64,000 bases of DNA from Sphagnum magellanicum (Eukaryota; Streptophyta; Sphagnopsida; Sphagnales; Sphagnaceae). A model generated the notes under the pieces. The model ran no database searches. It saw only the letters and a program-made list of their open reading frames with translations, and had not been told where the DNA came from. The stretch is taken from assembly GCA_021904315.1 (NCBI GenBank), contig CM038919.1, positions 4,402,001-4,466,000 on the forward strand. The letters are read 5' to 3'. The position numbers were made by a program, and so were the translations under genes. This document shows, piece by piece, positions 47,925-58,735 of this stretch (position 1 is its first letter; the number at the start of each line of letters is the position of its first letter).

Positions 47925-48867
47925 TGACGCACTCCTAACCACTCGAAGGACTCAAATGTGAGTCCAAGTGAAAGACAGCGGAAGTGGGAGTGGTCGGGAG
48001 GCGCTCCCTAGCTCACAACACTTGGAGGGGTAGAGGGGCGTGTTGGAGCTCCGGGATGGGACTAGGAAGAGTTGACAAGCTTCACTCACTCACACGGGCC
48101 TGCATGGAACCACACAAAGTGGTTAGAACATAGTTGGAGCACATTTGGTGCTAGGACGAGCCACGGGCAACACGGACACACAAGACTCACCACGGCCCGG
48201 ACTTGGGGGAAGCCACCACCTTCCCCCTTATAGTATACTCTGTGCCACGTCGCGGGGGTGGCACCCAAATGGACATTTTGTCCCGGGAGTCCCGGGACTC
48301 CCGCGCGGGAGTCCCGAAATCCCGCCCAGCGGGACTCCCGGGACTTTGAACGCGCATAACTTTCGGAGCAGACCTCCGATGACGACGCGGTCTGAAGCAA
48401 AGTTGTAGATCTCGTCGAGACCTTTCCAACGGTATGTCGCACGTTCTCAGCAGCCAAGTATTTCGGGTCGATTCTCGACTTTTAGTGCCCGGGAGTCAAA
48501 ACTGGCGGACTCCCGCGAGTTTGACTCCCGGGCCTTCTTTTGGCCATAACTTGCGTTTTAGATGTCCAAATGAGCAATGCGAGCCCATTTTAGACATCTA
48601 CACTTCAAGACCTTTCCATTGATATAAAGAGCGCACCAAGCCATTGAGTTTTGACCCCTCAAAACGCGCTCTGAAGTTTTGGGAGTCCTTTTGGGACTCC
48701 GACTCTCACCAACTCCCAACATGGGAGTTGCCTTGGGAGTGTGAGGGTCCACTCCCTCACACTTTCTTGCACTCCCGGGAGTCTTGATGTGACTCTCGGG
48801 CTTCCTTTTGGCCCGCACCCTTGCAACCCCCTTGCCTTGGTCGCGAGCCAAGGCTAGGGTTGCGACA
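47925..48867 (-). repeat. 3' LTR of the young chromovirus
   Basis: 943 bp, offset by exactly 6282 from the right LTR, with no difference noticed. GC-rich, with many GGGAGTC/GACTCCC words in both orientations. Frames inside it are duplicated in the other LTR and are not genes. Confidence 0.95.
48228..48232 (-). promoter_or_regulatory. TATA-like box in the 3' LTR
   Basis: On the minus strand 'agtatactataaggggg' offers a TATAA core within the LTR, followed by a purine-rich stretch. It is the best candidate for the LTR core promoter, by sequence only. Confidence 0.4.
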
Positions 48868-48879
48868 CTCTCCCCCACT
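48868..48879 (-). other. polypurine tract of the young chromovirus
   Basis: Minus-strand AGTGGGGGAGAG directly abuts the 3' LTR, the position of plus-strand priming. Confidence 0.85.
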
Positions 48880-49665
48880 AGAAGAAGAGGTCAATGTCCT
48901 CATTGACACTTAAAGTTTTCACCCACACAATTGCAATTGCTTTCTTTTGGATCCTTGGCCATCAAGTGCCAACCTTTGTGGCAAGACCTTGCCTCAAGCT
49001 AACTTAGGCGTCCCCAAGTTTCCAACACTTTCTTGGCAAGTCTAAGGGTGGGCCTCTCAAAAACCCTTCACCCTTGCTTCGTCAAAAGACCTAAACTAGC
49101 CTAATTGACGAAGCCCTCATTTGGGAGGCACTTTTTATGCTTCCCCTCATGAGGAGCTCAAGTCAAGTCTAATCTTGACCTAAGCTACTTGACATGACTC
49201 CTTTCCCACTCTTGCGCCTTGATCACAACAATCAAGCCTTCACGAAAAGGTATGCTTATCAAGGTACGAGAAGCAACGTTTAGGCTTTGCAAAGGCCTAA
49301 GTCCCAAGCTACGCGATTATAGTACGCGAACGGGGTCATGACTTCCCGCGTTGGCCGCCACTACCAACCAACCCCCTAGGATGCACTTTGGGCATGTGCA
49401 CGTCCCCGCAAGCTCACCTTGCTTGCCTCCCTTTTTGGGACTAAGATTTCTCTTAGCCCCCAAGTAGGAGTCCGATTTTGATTTGGGCTTACGCAAGAGA
49501 GTTCCATTTATCCATGCCACTTGACAACCCCTTTTTCTATCATACTCATTATGCTTGTGATGCAATCTCTTGGAAGTCTTAAAAATTTGCCTTTATTTCA
49601 CTTACAACTTGATGTGGTACATTTGTGTAACTTTCCGCCCCACTAAAAGAAAGGTGATGTCCTCA
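48880..49665 (-). other. untranslated region between gag-pol and 3' LTR
   Basis: About 790 bp without a credible frame. At its gag-pol end (49638-49668) a segment resembles the sequence beside the LTR (48871-48904): both have 'cccactaraagaa' followed by 'atgtcctcat'. It may hold a second polypurine tract. Confidence 0.6.
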
Positions 49666-52600
49666 TCACGCTCTATGTTTCCTTTGCCTCTTTGCCGGTC
49701 TATTGTGGAACTCTTCTATGGCTTCTTGGGCATGTTCCATATCGGACTCGTTCACCCAAGATGCCTCTATTGGATGGTAACCTTTCCACTTGACCAAGTA
49801 CTCCCGCTTTCTCCCCCTTATTTGCCTTGACTTGAGCACGGCCTCCACTTCAAACTCGGGCTCATTGTGGACCAAGTCCGGAGGGGGCCTTGAATTATGC
49901 TCTCGATTAGGCCTTGAGGCATCACGGGTGACCGGCTTCAAAAGCGAAACATGGAATACGGGATGAACCTTAAGATTTTCCGGTAGTTCTAATTTGTAAG
50001 TGTCGGGAAATTTCTTTTCCAACACTTTGAATGGGCCCGCATATGGGCCCAAGAACTTGTGATTCAAACCTTCGGGCAACCGGAAGTTCTTAATGTTCAA
50101 CCATACTTCATCACCTTCTTCAAAATGCACCTCTCGTCGGGACTTGTCCGCAAAGTCTTTGTACCTTTTATGCGCCTTCTCAAGATTAGCCTTGGCCATC
50201 TCCCACAAGCGCCGCCTTTCTTCATCAAGTTGTGTGACCATGGGCACTTCCTCACTCGCATCACTTGGAGGTTGTCCAACCCAAGTTGTGGGTACAAGTG
50301 GTGACTTGCCCGTCACCATTTGAAATGGGGTGGCCCCCGTTGCCGAATGCTCCGAATTGTTGTAACAAAATTCGGCCAACTCCAAATGGTCCACCCAATC
50401 TTGTTGGTCCGCCGCCACATAATTCCTTAGGAATTGTTGGATCACCAAGTTCACCCTCTCGGTTTGTCCATCGGTTTGGGGCCGAAAGGAAGTGCTCATC
50501 TTGAGCTCGGACCCCATGCGCTTCCACAATGCTCTCCAAAACTTGCTCGTGAACTTGGGGTCTCGATCCGACACAATGTCCTTGGGGAGGCCGTGATGCT
50601 TGAACACGTGGGTGAAGAACAACCTTCCCGTCTCTTGGGCCGTGGCACTTTCCTTGGTAGGAATGAAATGTGCCATCTTGCTAAACCGATCCACCACCAC
50701 CATGATCGCATCAAACCCCTTTGATGGTGGCAAACTCACCATGAAATCCATGGAAACACTTTCCCACGGCCCTTCCGGAATGGGTAATGGTCGCAACAAT
50801 CCCGCTTGCTTTTTATTGAGTGCCCGGTTTTGTTGGCAAGTCAAGCAAGTCTTCACGTATTCCTCCGCATCCTCTTTCAAGTTGGGCCAATAATAGGACT
50901 TCTTGAGGAATGTGGTGGTGCGCTTTGCACCACCATGGCCCGCAAGGGGCCCATCATGACATTCCTTCAAAAGCACATCCCTTAACCTCCCTTTTGGAAC
51001 ATAGAGCCGGTTTTGCTTGTACCATAATAGTCCATTTTGTAAGTGGAAGTGGGACTTCATCCCCCTTTGGATTTCTTGCTTCCTTTCCTTGGCAAACTCG
51101 TCATGGCGGCTCCCAACACGAACTTCCTTTTGGAACTCGCTTTCCCCCACATACACCACTTTGAGTTGGTGTTTCCGACTCAATGCATCCGGCACCACAT
51201 TTTCCTTCCCGGGCTTATGCCGAATATCCACATTGAACAAGGCCAATGTGTCTTGCCATCTCACTTGCTTTGATGACAACTTTGGTTGAGTTGCAAAGTA
51301 CTTCAAGGTGACATTGTCGGTCCACACCACCACGTCCTTGGAGCCTATGTAATGGCCCCAAGTCTTGAGACAATGGATGACGGCCCACATTTCCTTCTCA
51401 TGGGTTGGCCACCTTCGCTCCGTCTCGCTTAACTTCTTGCTTTCGAAGGCCACCGGCCTTCCATCTTGCACTAGGACTCCTCCTATGGCAAAGTCGGACG
51501 CATCGGAGTGGATCTCAAAGTCCTTGTCAAAATCGGGCAACTTCAACACGGGCGCCTTCACCAAAATGCCCTTCAAGGTTTCAAAGGCCTCATTGCATGC
51601 CTCTTCCCATTCGTAAGCCCCGGATGACTTCTTCAAAAGGTTTGTCAAAGGTGCGGCTATCTTTGCAAAGTTCTTGATGAACTTGCGATAATAGGATGCC
51701 AATCCTAGAAATGACCTTAAGGCGGGAACCGACCTAGGCGGTTCCCAATCCAAAATTGCCTTCACCTTGTGGTCATCCATCTTCAAACCTTCTTGGGTGA
51801 TCCTATGCCCAAGGAAGTCCACCTCCGAGACTCCAAACTCGCACTTCTCAAACTTGGCATACAACTTGTTTTCCTTCAACCTTTGGAACACCTTTCGAAG
51901 GTGTTCCGCATGCTCCTCCATGGAGTTGCTATAAACCAAAATGTCGTCTATGTAGACGACCACAAAGTCGTCCAACCACTCTCGGAAAATGTCATTCATG
52001 AGGGTGCAAAATGTGGCGGGTGCGTTGGTGAGCCCAAAAGGCATCACCAAAAACTCGTAGGAACCATACCTCGTGCGGCAAGCGGTTTTCTCTTCATCCC
52101 CTTGTGCAATTCGAATTTGGTAATACCCGGAACGTAGGTCAATCCTACTAAACACTTTGGCTCCCGAAAGTCGATCAAACAAGTCATCAATCCGAGGCAA
52201 TGGGTACCTATTCTTCACGGTCACCTTGTTGAGGGCCCTATAATCCACGCACATCCTCAAAGTCCCATCCTTTTTGTGAACAAAAAGGACGGGTGCCCCA
52301 TATGGCGACTTGCTAGGTTTGATGTACCCCTTCGCGAGGAGTTCTTCGAGTTGAACCTTGAGCTCTTTTAACTCCTCATGACTCATTCGATACGGGGCCT
52401 TGGCGGGAGGTGCCACTCCCGGGACCACCTCAATGGCATGGTCCACTTGTCTTCTCGGGGGCAACTCATCGGGCAACTCTTCGGGCATCACATCCGGGAA
52501 TTCCTCTAACACTTGCTTGATGCACTTGTGGGGGCTCACCACCTTGGTGGCCTCCTTTGGTTCAAACTCATCCAACACCCGCATCACACATAACATGCTA

Positions 52601-54156
52601 TGGCCTCCCCCACATTCTTTTTCCAAGTTCTTTCCCAACATCAAGTGGATGGTTGTCCCACCCACGCTAGGCACTTCATGTGCCTTCACTCGCACGATCC
52701 CATTTTTGGATGGGATCCTAACTAGCCGATTGTGCCCTTCTATGAGCACATTGTTCCTTGTGATGAATTCCATTCCCAAAATGCAATCCATTCCCCCTAA
52801 GGTGGAAACTAGTAAGTCCACCTTGCCTCTCCAATTCCCCAATTGAAGAGGCACATCTTTTGCTCGCAACTTGGTGGGATGGGGAATGCCATCCGCAAAA
52901 TGCACCTCGATGGGTGCCTTGAGCTCCTCCAAGGGGAGCTCCATTCTTTCCGCACTTTCTTGTGTTATGAAGTTGTGGGAAGCCCCTGTGTCCAAAAGAC
53001 AAAGCACTTCCCGCTTAGAAACCTTCCCTTTCAAGAAAATAAGGCGATTACATTCACCTTGGGCTAGGTTGGCGGCAAGGGCATTTACCTTAGTAGCCCC
53101 ACTCCCCGGTTTGGGTTTGGGACAATCTTTGGAATAGTGCCCCGCTTCATTGCAATTGAAACACACTCCTTTGGGTTTCCCACTAGCATCTCCCTTGGGT
53201 TGGCTCCCTTTGAAAGGGACTCCCTTCTTGACAAAATTTCCCTTGGGTTTAAAACTCGAGCCTTGGAATGGTTTAGGCTTTTCCCCCTTTGAGGTGTCTT
53301 GGCCTCGACTCCATTCCCCTTCATGGCGCACTTTCTTGTGAGGGAACTTACTATCCCTTTTGAATCCGGACTTCTCACCTCGCCCCACATCCGAAAAGCC
53401 TTCCACTTTCATGATGGCTTCGGTGAGTGAGGCGGGCCAATTCTCTTCAAGTTTGCGCTTCGCCCAAGTTGGAAGCCCCATCACAAAGTGGCACACCCGG
53501 TCTAACTCATGCATATGCCTAATTTCAAGCATGAGTTCGGAATAAGCCCTCACATATTGACGTAAGTTCTCATTGCTTGCATTCACAAGGTCACGAAGTT
53601 TACATCTTGAAATGTAGTCGGAATTCTTGGGAATGAATTCCAACTCAATACGCTCCTTGAAGAATTCCCATGTGTAGCCATGGGTCTTCCCCTCTTCTTG
53701 CCTCACCGTCCTCCACCATGTGGAGGCATAGCCCTTCAAATAGGATTGGGCAAGTTCCACGGCCGAATGCCGACCAACTTTAGCGGCATGGAGGTAATCT
53801 TCCATTTCCGCAAGCCAAGCATCCACAACCTTCCGATCCCGGGCCCCATCAAAATTCCCAGGCCTAGCGGGCTTGAATCCCACACTTTTAGACGAACCTC
53901 CCTTGAGGGCCTCTACCAATTCACTAAAATTGGGCCTATTCATTTTGAGTAGGACCTCCAATTGCTCCGGGGTGAAGAAGACTCCATTTGGTTGTTCTTC
54001 TTCATTCTCATGCTCCTCAAGGCTAGCACGGTCTCCTTCATCTTCGGAATGGTCTTGTTCCCCCTCCCTAATAGGTTGGGGAGGAACATCTAGATCTTGG
54101 GTGGGTTCTTCCACCACGGTCTCTTGGACTGGTTTGCGGGCCTTCTTTGGTGCCAT
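49666..54156 (-). CDS. gag-pol polyprotein of Ty3/gypsy chromovirus (1496 aa)
   Basis: One uninterrupted frame. Gag: acidic N-terminus, capsid region with [12 protein letters not shown] (about 139-150), basic linker, and one CCHC zinc knuckle [14 protein letters not shown] at 332-345. Protease: [10 protein letters not shown] at about 387-396. Reverse transcriptase: [15 protein letters not shown] (617-631), [12 protein letters not shown] (705-716) and catalytic YIDD at 735-738. RNase [14 protein letters not shown] and [11 protein letters not shown]. Integrase: HHCC finger (GHGG...CLTCQQ) and D-D-E core ([26 protein letters not shown]). The C-terminus is a chromodomain ([20 protein letters not shown] to [16 protein letters not shown]) and a basic tail. 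All catalytic residues expected by eye are present. The start is the first ATG, 35 bases inside the primer site. Gag and Pol share a frame, so processing by the protease is expected. Confidence 0.96.
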   Translation of the reverse strand: MAPKKARKPVQETVVEEPTQDLDVPPQPIREGEQDHSEDEGDRASLEEHENEEEQPNGVFFTPEQLEVLLKMNRPNFSELVEALKGGSSKSVGFKPARPGNFDGARDRKVVDAWLAEMEDYLHAAKVGRHSAVELAQSYLKGYASTWWRTVRQEEGKTHGYTWEFFKERIELEFIPKNSDYISRCKLRDLVNASNENLRQYVRAYSELMLEIRHMHELDRVCHFVMGLPTWAKRKLEENWPASLTEAIMKVEGFSDVGRGEKSGFKRDSKFPHKKVRHEGEWSRGQDTSKGEKPKPFQGSSFKPKGNFVKKGVPFKGSQPKGDASGKPKGVCFNCNEAGHYSKDCPKPKPGSGATKVNALAANLAQGECNRLIFLKGKVSKREVLCLLDTGASHNFITQESAERMELPLEELKAPIEVHFADGIPHPTKLRAKDVPLQLGNWRGKVDLLVSTLGGMDCILGMEFITRNNVLIEGHNRLVRIPSKNGIVRVKAHEVPSVGGTTIHLMLGKNLEKECGGGHSMLCVMRVLDEFEPKEATKVVSPHKCIKQVLEEFPDVMPEELPDELPPRRQVDHAIEVVPGVAPPAKAPYRMSHEELKELKVQLEELLAKGYIKPSKSPYGAPVLFVHKKDGTLRMCVDYRALNKVTVKNRYPLPRIDDLFDRLSGAKVFSRIDLRSGYYQIRIAQGDEEKTACRTRYGSYEFLVMPFGLTNAPATFCTLMNDIFREWLDDFVVVYIDDILVYSNSMEEHAEHLRKVFQRLKENKLYAKFEKCEFGVSEVDFLGHRITQEGLKMDDHKVKAILDWEPPRSVPALRSFLGLASYYRKFIKNFAKIAAPLTNLLKKSSGAYEWEEACNEAFETLKGILVKAPVLKLPDFDKDFEIHSDASDFAIGGVLVQDGRPVAFESKKLSETERRWPTHEKEMWAVIHCLKTWGHYIGSKDVVVWTDNVTLKYFATQPKLSSKQVRWQDTLALFNVDIRHKPGKENVVPDALSRKHQLKVVYVGESEFQKEVRVGSRHDEFAKERKQEIQRGMKSHFHLQNGLLWYKQNRLYVPKGRLRDVLLKECHDGPLAGHGGAKRTTTFLKKSYYWPNLKEDAEEYVKTCLTCQQNRALNKKQAGLLRPLPIPEGPWESVSMDFMVSLPPSKGFDAIMVVVDRFSKMAHFIPTKESATAQETGRLFFTHVFKHHGLPKDIVSDRDPKFTSKFWRALWKRMGSELKMSTSFRPQTDGQTERVNLVIQQFLRNYVAADQQDWVDHLELAEFCYNNSEHSATGATPFQMVTGKSPLVPTTWVGQPPSDASEEVPMVTQLDEERRRLWEMAKANLEKAHKRYKDFADKSRREVHFEEGDEVWLNIKNFRLPEGLNHKFLGPYAGPFKVLEKKFPDTYKLELPENLKVHPVFHVSLLKPVTRDASRPNREHNSRPPPDLVHNEPEFEVEAVLKSRQIRGRKREYLVKWKGYHPIEASWVNESDMEHAQEAIEEFHNRPAKRQRKHRA

Positions 54157-54192
54157 CGGAACTTCCCAATAAGTGGATCGAGCTCTCCCAGA

Positions 54193-54204
54193 GCTCTGAT
54201 ACCA
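54193..54204 (-). other. primer binding site of the young chromovirus
   Basis: Minus-strand TGGTATCAGAGC, exact for plant initiator-Met tRNA, two bases inside the 5' LTR edge. Confidence 0.93.
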
Positions 54205-54206
54205 AG

Positions 54207-55149
54207 TGACGCACTCCTAACCACTCGAAGGACTCAAATGTGAGTCCAAGTGAAAGACAGCGGAAGTGGGAGTGGTCGGGAGGCGCTCCCTAGCTCACAA
54301 CACTTGGAGGGGTAGAGGGGCGTGTTGGAGCTCCGGGATGGGACTAGGAAGAGTTGACAAGCTTCACTCACTCACACGGGCCTGCATGGAACCACACAAA
54401 GTGGTTAGAACATAGTTGGAGCACATTTGGTGCTAGGACGAGCCACGGGCAACACGGACACACAAGACTCACCACGGCCCGGACTTGGGGGAAGCCACCA
54501 CCTTCCCCCTTATAGTATACTCTGTGCCACGTCGCGGGGGTGGCACCCAAATGGACATTTTGTCCCGGGAGTCCCGGGACTCCCGCGCGGGAGTCCCGAA
54601 ATCCCGCCCAGCGGGACTCCCGGGACTTTGAACGCGCATAACTTTCGGAGCAGACCTCCGATGACGACGCGGTCTGAAGCAAAGTTGTAGATCTCGTCGA
54701 GACCTTTCCAACGGTATGTCGCACGTTCTCAGCAGCCAAGTATTTCGGGTCGATTCTCGACTTTTAGTGCCCGGGAGTCAAAACTGGCGGACTCCCGCGA
54801 GTTTGACTCCCGGGCCTTCTTTTGGCCATAACTTGCGTTTTAGATGTCCAAATGAGCAATGCGAGCCCATTTTAGACATCTACACTTCAAGACCTTTCCA
54901 TTGATATAAAGAGCGCACCAAGCCATTGAGTTTTGACCCCTCAAAACGCGCTCTGAAGTTTTGGGAGTCCTTTTGGGACTCCGACTCTCACCAACTCCCA
55001 ACATGGGAGTTGCCTTGGGAGTGTGAGGGTCCACTCCCTCACACTTTCTTGCACTCCCGGGAGTCTTGATGTGACTCTCGGGCTTCCTTTTGGCCCGCAC
55101 CCTTGCAACCCCCTTGCCTTGGTCGCGAGCCAAGGCTAGGGTTGCGACA
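54207..55149 (-). repeat. 5' LTR of the young chromovirus
   Basis: 943 bp, the promoter-bearing copy for this minus-strand element. The TATA-like core lies at 54510-54514. It ends 5' at 55149 with TGTCGCAACC on the minus strand. Confidence 0.95.
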
Positions 55150-55215
55150 CCCAACCTTCAACTTTTCCAAGTGTTGGGCTTCACCCCCACACTTGGCCAA
55201 AGTGGGGTTGCGACA

Positions 55216-57640
55216 CAGCTACTAATAGAATTTGGAAGATTTGCTAAATTGTTAAAGCATACCTAAAATCAAAAGGCAAGCACACATCTTCTAGTCTCCA
55301 TTGGTCCAAATGTGTCCCATCCATTTTTAAATCATAAGTACTTAGATTCCCTTTATAGGTGTGCTTGAAGACTACTAGTTTTTCAATTTAAAGTTCAAGC
55401 TAGTTGTAGCATCAAGGTAAATGAGTACATAGTCCTTCAAATGCCCAACACATATAAGACAACATTGCTAAGAAAACCATTACAACAATTGCACTATAAA
55501 GAAATTATTTCTTGTTGTTTGCATAAAGAATCATTTTACGAAAGATCACAAAACTTTCAACACCATCTTTCAAATTTTCCACACACTATTGAATCAACGC
55601 CATCCTTTATCCTCTCATGCTTCTTTATACACCACCACCATCAACCTCTTTCAAAATGATCTTCAAACACCCACACATTGACAATTTGAAAATGTTCCAC
55701 CATCCCATGCTCCTTGCTTACAACACCACAATGTTCATGTTACACAAAACTTATTATAACCCATCACTAAAAACACAATAATGAGATGAAAACAACACCA
55801 TTGACTACTTCCTTTATTTTTAGGAAAGGAAACAAGATTGAAATTGACCAATTTGTCAACCCTAAAAATCAAGGAAAATCCTGAATTTCTTTTGGTGAAA
55901 GACACCCACAAGGAAAACGATCCAGTGTAAACCCTTGAAAGAGAACTAAAATGCTGAGTTTACTTGGTAGAAATACAGCACAAATGAAATGACCAACTGT
56001 AAATGAAAAAAATGACCTAAAGTCCTAAGTTCTTGCTACCAAAAACCCTGACTTTATGTAGTAAAAAGACAGCAAACTCAAAGTGACCAACTGGGAGCCT
56101 CCCAGAAGAACTAAAATTCCTAGTTCTTGCTATCACCAATCCTGCTTTGGGTGAAGGAGCACATGCACTGGTACCATGGTAAAAACAAAAACCCCAAAAT
56201 CCATTTAAATTGCTTCTAAATAATTACAAATATCTACACACTTAGACTAAATCAAGGTCTCTGAGTCGAAATCTAACACCTCTTGGCCTTAATACGACCC
56301 TCTTCAATGCAAATCCTGACTCTGTTAAGCAACACGCCAGCACCAAGAAAACAGCCAACTTGGAAACCCCAAAGTATAAACTACTTACTACATTGCCAAT
56401 CTTGTAAAAACCTGGCCGGATATTTTCTAATGTATCTGGAGCTACTCCTACAAAACATATTATGGCCATTAGGCTTTTATGAAAACAGAAAGTGCATTCC
56501 GTTTTTGTAAAGTCCAAAGATCAAATTTTGATTTTTGCAAATGATACCCAGCGGGTATCTGGTGGGAAAAAAAAACTCGCCCCTAATTTTTATGCTTTCA
56601 CTGATGGGAGCTGTATGGAAATTTGGGACTCCATTGGGTCCTACATTGGGTCCCTTTTCCTGTAAAGCACCCATCCTGCGGTTTTACCCTACCCCCTTTT
56701 TTTTTTACCACAATTCCTGACTTTTCTTTGGCGAAAGAGAGAGAGAGAGAGAGAGTACGTAGTTCAAAAGAAAATAACCAACAGGAAAAATAATCGTAGA
56801 AAAAATGACAGTAAATCCAGTTTTTCTTGCCATGCAAAAAATATGCAGCACAAAGAGAGTAACCAACTGCAGAAGAACCTAAACCAACTGCAAAACTCAT
56901 GAAAAAATGAAGTAAATCCCTATCTCTCTCCCCTTACCATAAATCCTGGCTTTTCTTTGGCACCCAAAAAAAAAAAAAAATGGCAAAACAACCCAAGAAA
57001 AAATGAAATAAAATCCCTATTTCTTGCTAGCAAAAAATCCTGATTTTTCTTTTGGAAGAACTTAAAAACAGTATAAACAAGGAAACCCAAGCAAAAGTGA
57101 AAGTAAAATCCCTATTTCTTTCTTGCTACCCAAAAGCTCCTGAGTTTGTTCAGCAAAAGCACAGTGACCAACTCTAAAGGTGCATTCACACTTGGTGTTA
57201 GGGACTTTAGTGTCGAGTCCCCCTAACACCATCCTAGTCATTTAGGACTTACACTTTCTTACCATAAACATTTTATATTAAACTAACATTCACTTAACAT
57301 TAAGCTATTGCCTATTTAAGATTGGGTGCCACCTAAGATGCCACCTAGATTTTCATTTAACACTGACTTAACGTCAAGTGTGAATACACCATAAGACCAC
57401 CCAAGAAAATATGAACTAAAATCCGTATTCCTTTGGCAAGAAATATAAAGAATAAAAGAAAATAACCAATGAAAACCCAAGAAAAGATAAAACGAAAAAA
57501 TTTCTTTTCTTTGTAGGTACCAAAAAAGTCCTCAGTTTGTTTGGCAAAAACACAGAGACCAACTGCAAAACCAACCAAGGGAAAAGAAAAAGAAAAAGAA
57601 ACTAACGATAATTCCTAATTTCTTGCTACCGAAATTTGGC
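55216..57640. other. intergenic DNA, no gene seen
   Basis: Degenerate A-rich sequence with recurring words such as 'ccctatttcttgctacc' and 'aaatcctgacttttctttgg' (55.9-57.6 kb), suggesting an old, diverged tandem or dispersed repeat. A (GA)n run lies at 56737-56755. No exon was recognised. Confidence 0.5.
56737..56755 (+). repeat. (GA)n microsatellite
   Basis: An uninterrupted GA dinucleotide run of about nine units. Confidence 0.9.
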
Positions 57641-57674
57641 AACACCACACGATGACAACTTACACTCTAAAAAT

Positions 57675-57915
57675 CAGCTCTTGCGTTCACACGTTCTCAA
57701 ATCGCATTCTCACGTTCATGTCGCGCGTTCTCATGTTCACGTCCTACATTCATACGCTCTCAAACGGCGATCTCACGTTCATATCGAGCATTCTCGCTGT
57801 CACAACTAGATTTCACACGTTGTCACCCAGAGTTCAAGCGTTCCCACCCAGAGTTCACACTTTCACTTCCAGAGTTCTCACATTTTCATCTAGCGGTCAC
57901 ACTTTCGCATCTAGT
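57675..57915 (+). repeat. degenerate short tandem array, about 18-20 bp period
   Basis: Words such as 'ttcacacgttctca', 'ttctcacgttcat', 'agagttcacactttca' and 'agagttctcacattttca' repeat about a dozen times. The array happens to be open on the plus strand, giving a repetitive Ser/Thr/Phe-rich frame (57652-58023), which I read as a by-product of the repeat. Confidence 0.7.
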
Positions 57916-58084
57916 AGTCTCGTTGGCTGCTACCTAGGTAGCAGCCTTTTGTTTTATTGGCAAAATTCCGCCAAAAAATCGGAATTTTTTTTTATTTTGG
58001 AAGTTGTCAATCGCCAGAAGTGATAAAAAATAGTAAAAATCTCCAGATTTCTGCACTTGGTTTTCAGGATTCAAGGTTTTTACT

Positions 58085-58560
58085 TCGTATGTGGTTTATA
58101 GTCGTATTTGGCTAAATCTTCCTATGCATGATCGCCGCTTTTTCTACATCTTCCTATGGATGAAGCCAATTTGGCTACCAATAAAATCGTAAAAAGAAAT
58201 CTAGTAGGTAGGGAACTCGGTGATTTTTTTACTGGCGAAATGTCGTGAAAAAGCGAAACTGAAAATTGAAAATTTCGAAAAAAATGCGATTTTGGAGGTT
58301 TTCAGTAGCCAGAAATGAGAAGAAAAAAAGGGTGAAAATCGTTGGATGCATCTAACTTGGTTAACATTAGTGAATAGCTAAAAATATAGATGGATGACTA
58401 GAGATTTGTAATTTATAGTTAGAGATGTGGTTTATAATCATCCATCTATATTTTTTGGATATGTGGTTTATAGCCAAATTTGGCTAAAACTTCCTAGGGA
58501 TGATCGCCACTTTTTCTACATACTCCTATGGATAATATCCAATTTGGCTATAAACAAGAA
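58085..58560. repeat. R5-type repeat pair with internal inverted repeat
   Basis: The segment about 58106-58180 ('ggctaaatcttcctatgca', 'gatcgccgctttttctacat', 'cctatggat', 'ccaatttggct') recurs at about 58475-58552. Between them, an inverted repeat of about 17 bases ('aaaatatagatggatga' at 58381-58397 and its complement at about 58438-58454) has a 40-base loop. The words match the MITE family at 41.7 kb. Confidence 0.65.
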
Positions 58561-58735
58561 TTCCTAAAAAAACACTGGCAAGTGCGAGAAGACGAGACGT
58601 CGAAACTTGAAAGCGTTGGCGCTCTGCTTGTGCCCCTTTCTTCTTGCTCTTCTTCCTCTTCGCCTGCGACAAAGCGCGCACTTCTTCCTCTCCCCCACAG
58701 GCGTGTGAACTAGACGTCCGTCGCACAGTCACGGT

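Larger units (their letters stand above)
47925..55149 (-). mobile_element. apparently intact Ty3/gypsy chromovirus (7.2 kb)
   Basis: Complete by structure: 943-bp LTRs at both ends that appear identical, TG...CA termini, CCCAA target duplication (47920-47924 and 55150-55154), an initiator-Met tRNA primer site inside the right (5') LTR, one uninterrupted 1496-codon gag-pol, about 0.8 kb of 3' untranslated sequence and a polypurine tract beside the left (3') LTR. The C-terminal chromodomain places it in the chromovirus branch, whose members target integration through chromatin. Identical LTRs imply a very recent insertion. It landed in an older LTR of its own family. Confidence 0.95.
47155..55215 (-). 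mobile_element. older solo LTR, split by a younger retrotransposon
   Basis: The left part 47155-47924 begins TGACGCGCTCCC and the right part 55155-55215 ends GTTGCGACA, the same termini as the inserted element's LTR. Both outer edges are flanked by CAGCT (47150-47154 and 55216-55220), a five-base target duplication. Removing the insert 47925-55149 and one CCCAA copy leaves about 830 bp of a diverged LTR of the same family, with no internal coding region of its own. This is a solo LTR left by recombination between two LTRs. Orientation (minus) is inferred from alignment with the inner LTR. Confidence 0.88.

Noticed and set aside
47319..47961. Plus-strand frames of up to 193 codons
   Set aside because: Inside the diverged outer LTR and crossing into the inner LTR at 47925; openness follows from GC-rich repeat content.
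50059..54172. Many plus-strand frames of 60-148 codons opposite gag-pol
   Set aside because: Antisense shadows of the 1496-codon gag-pol frame; none shows independent motifs.
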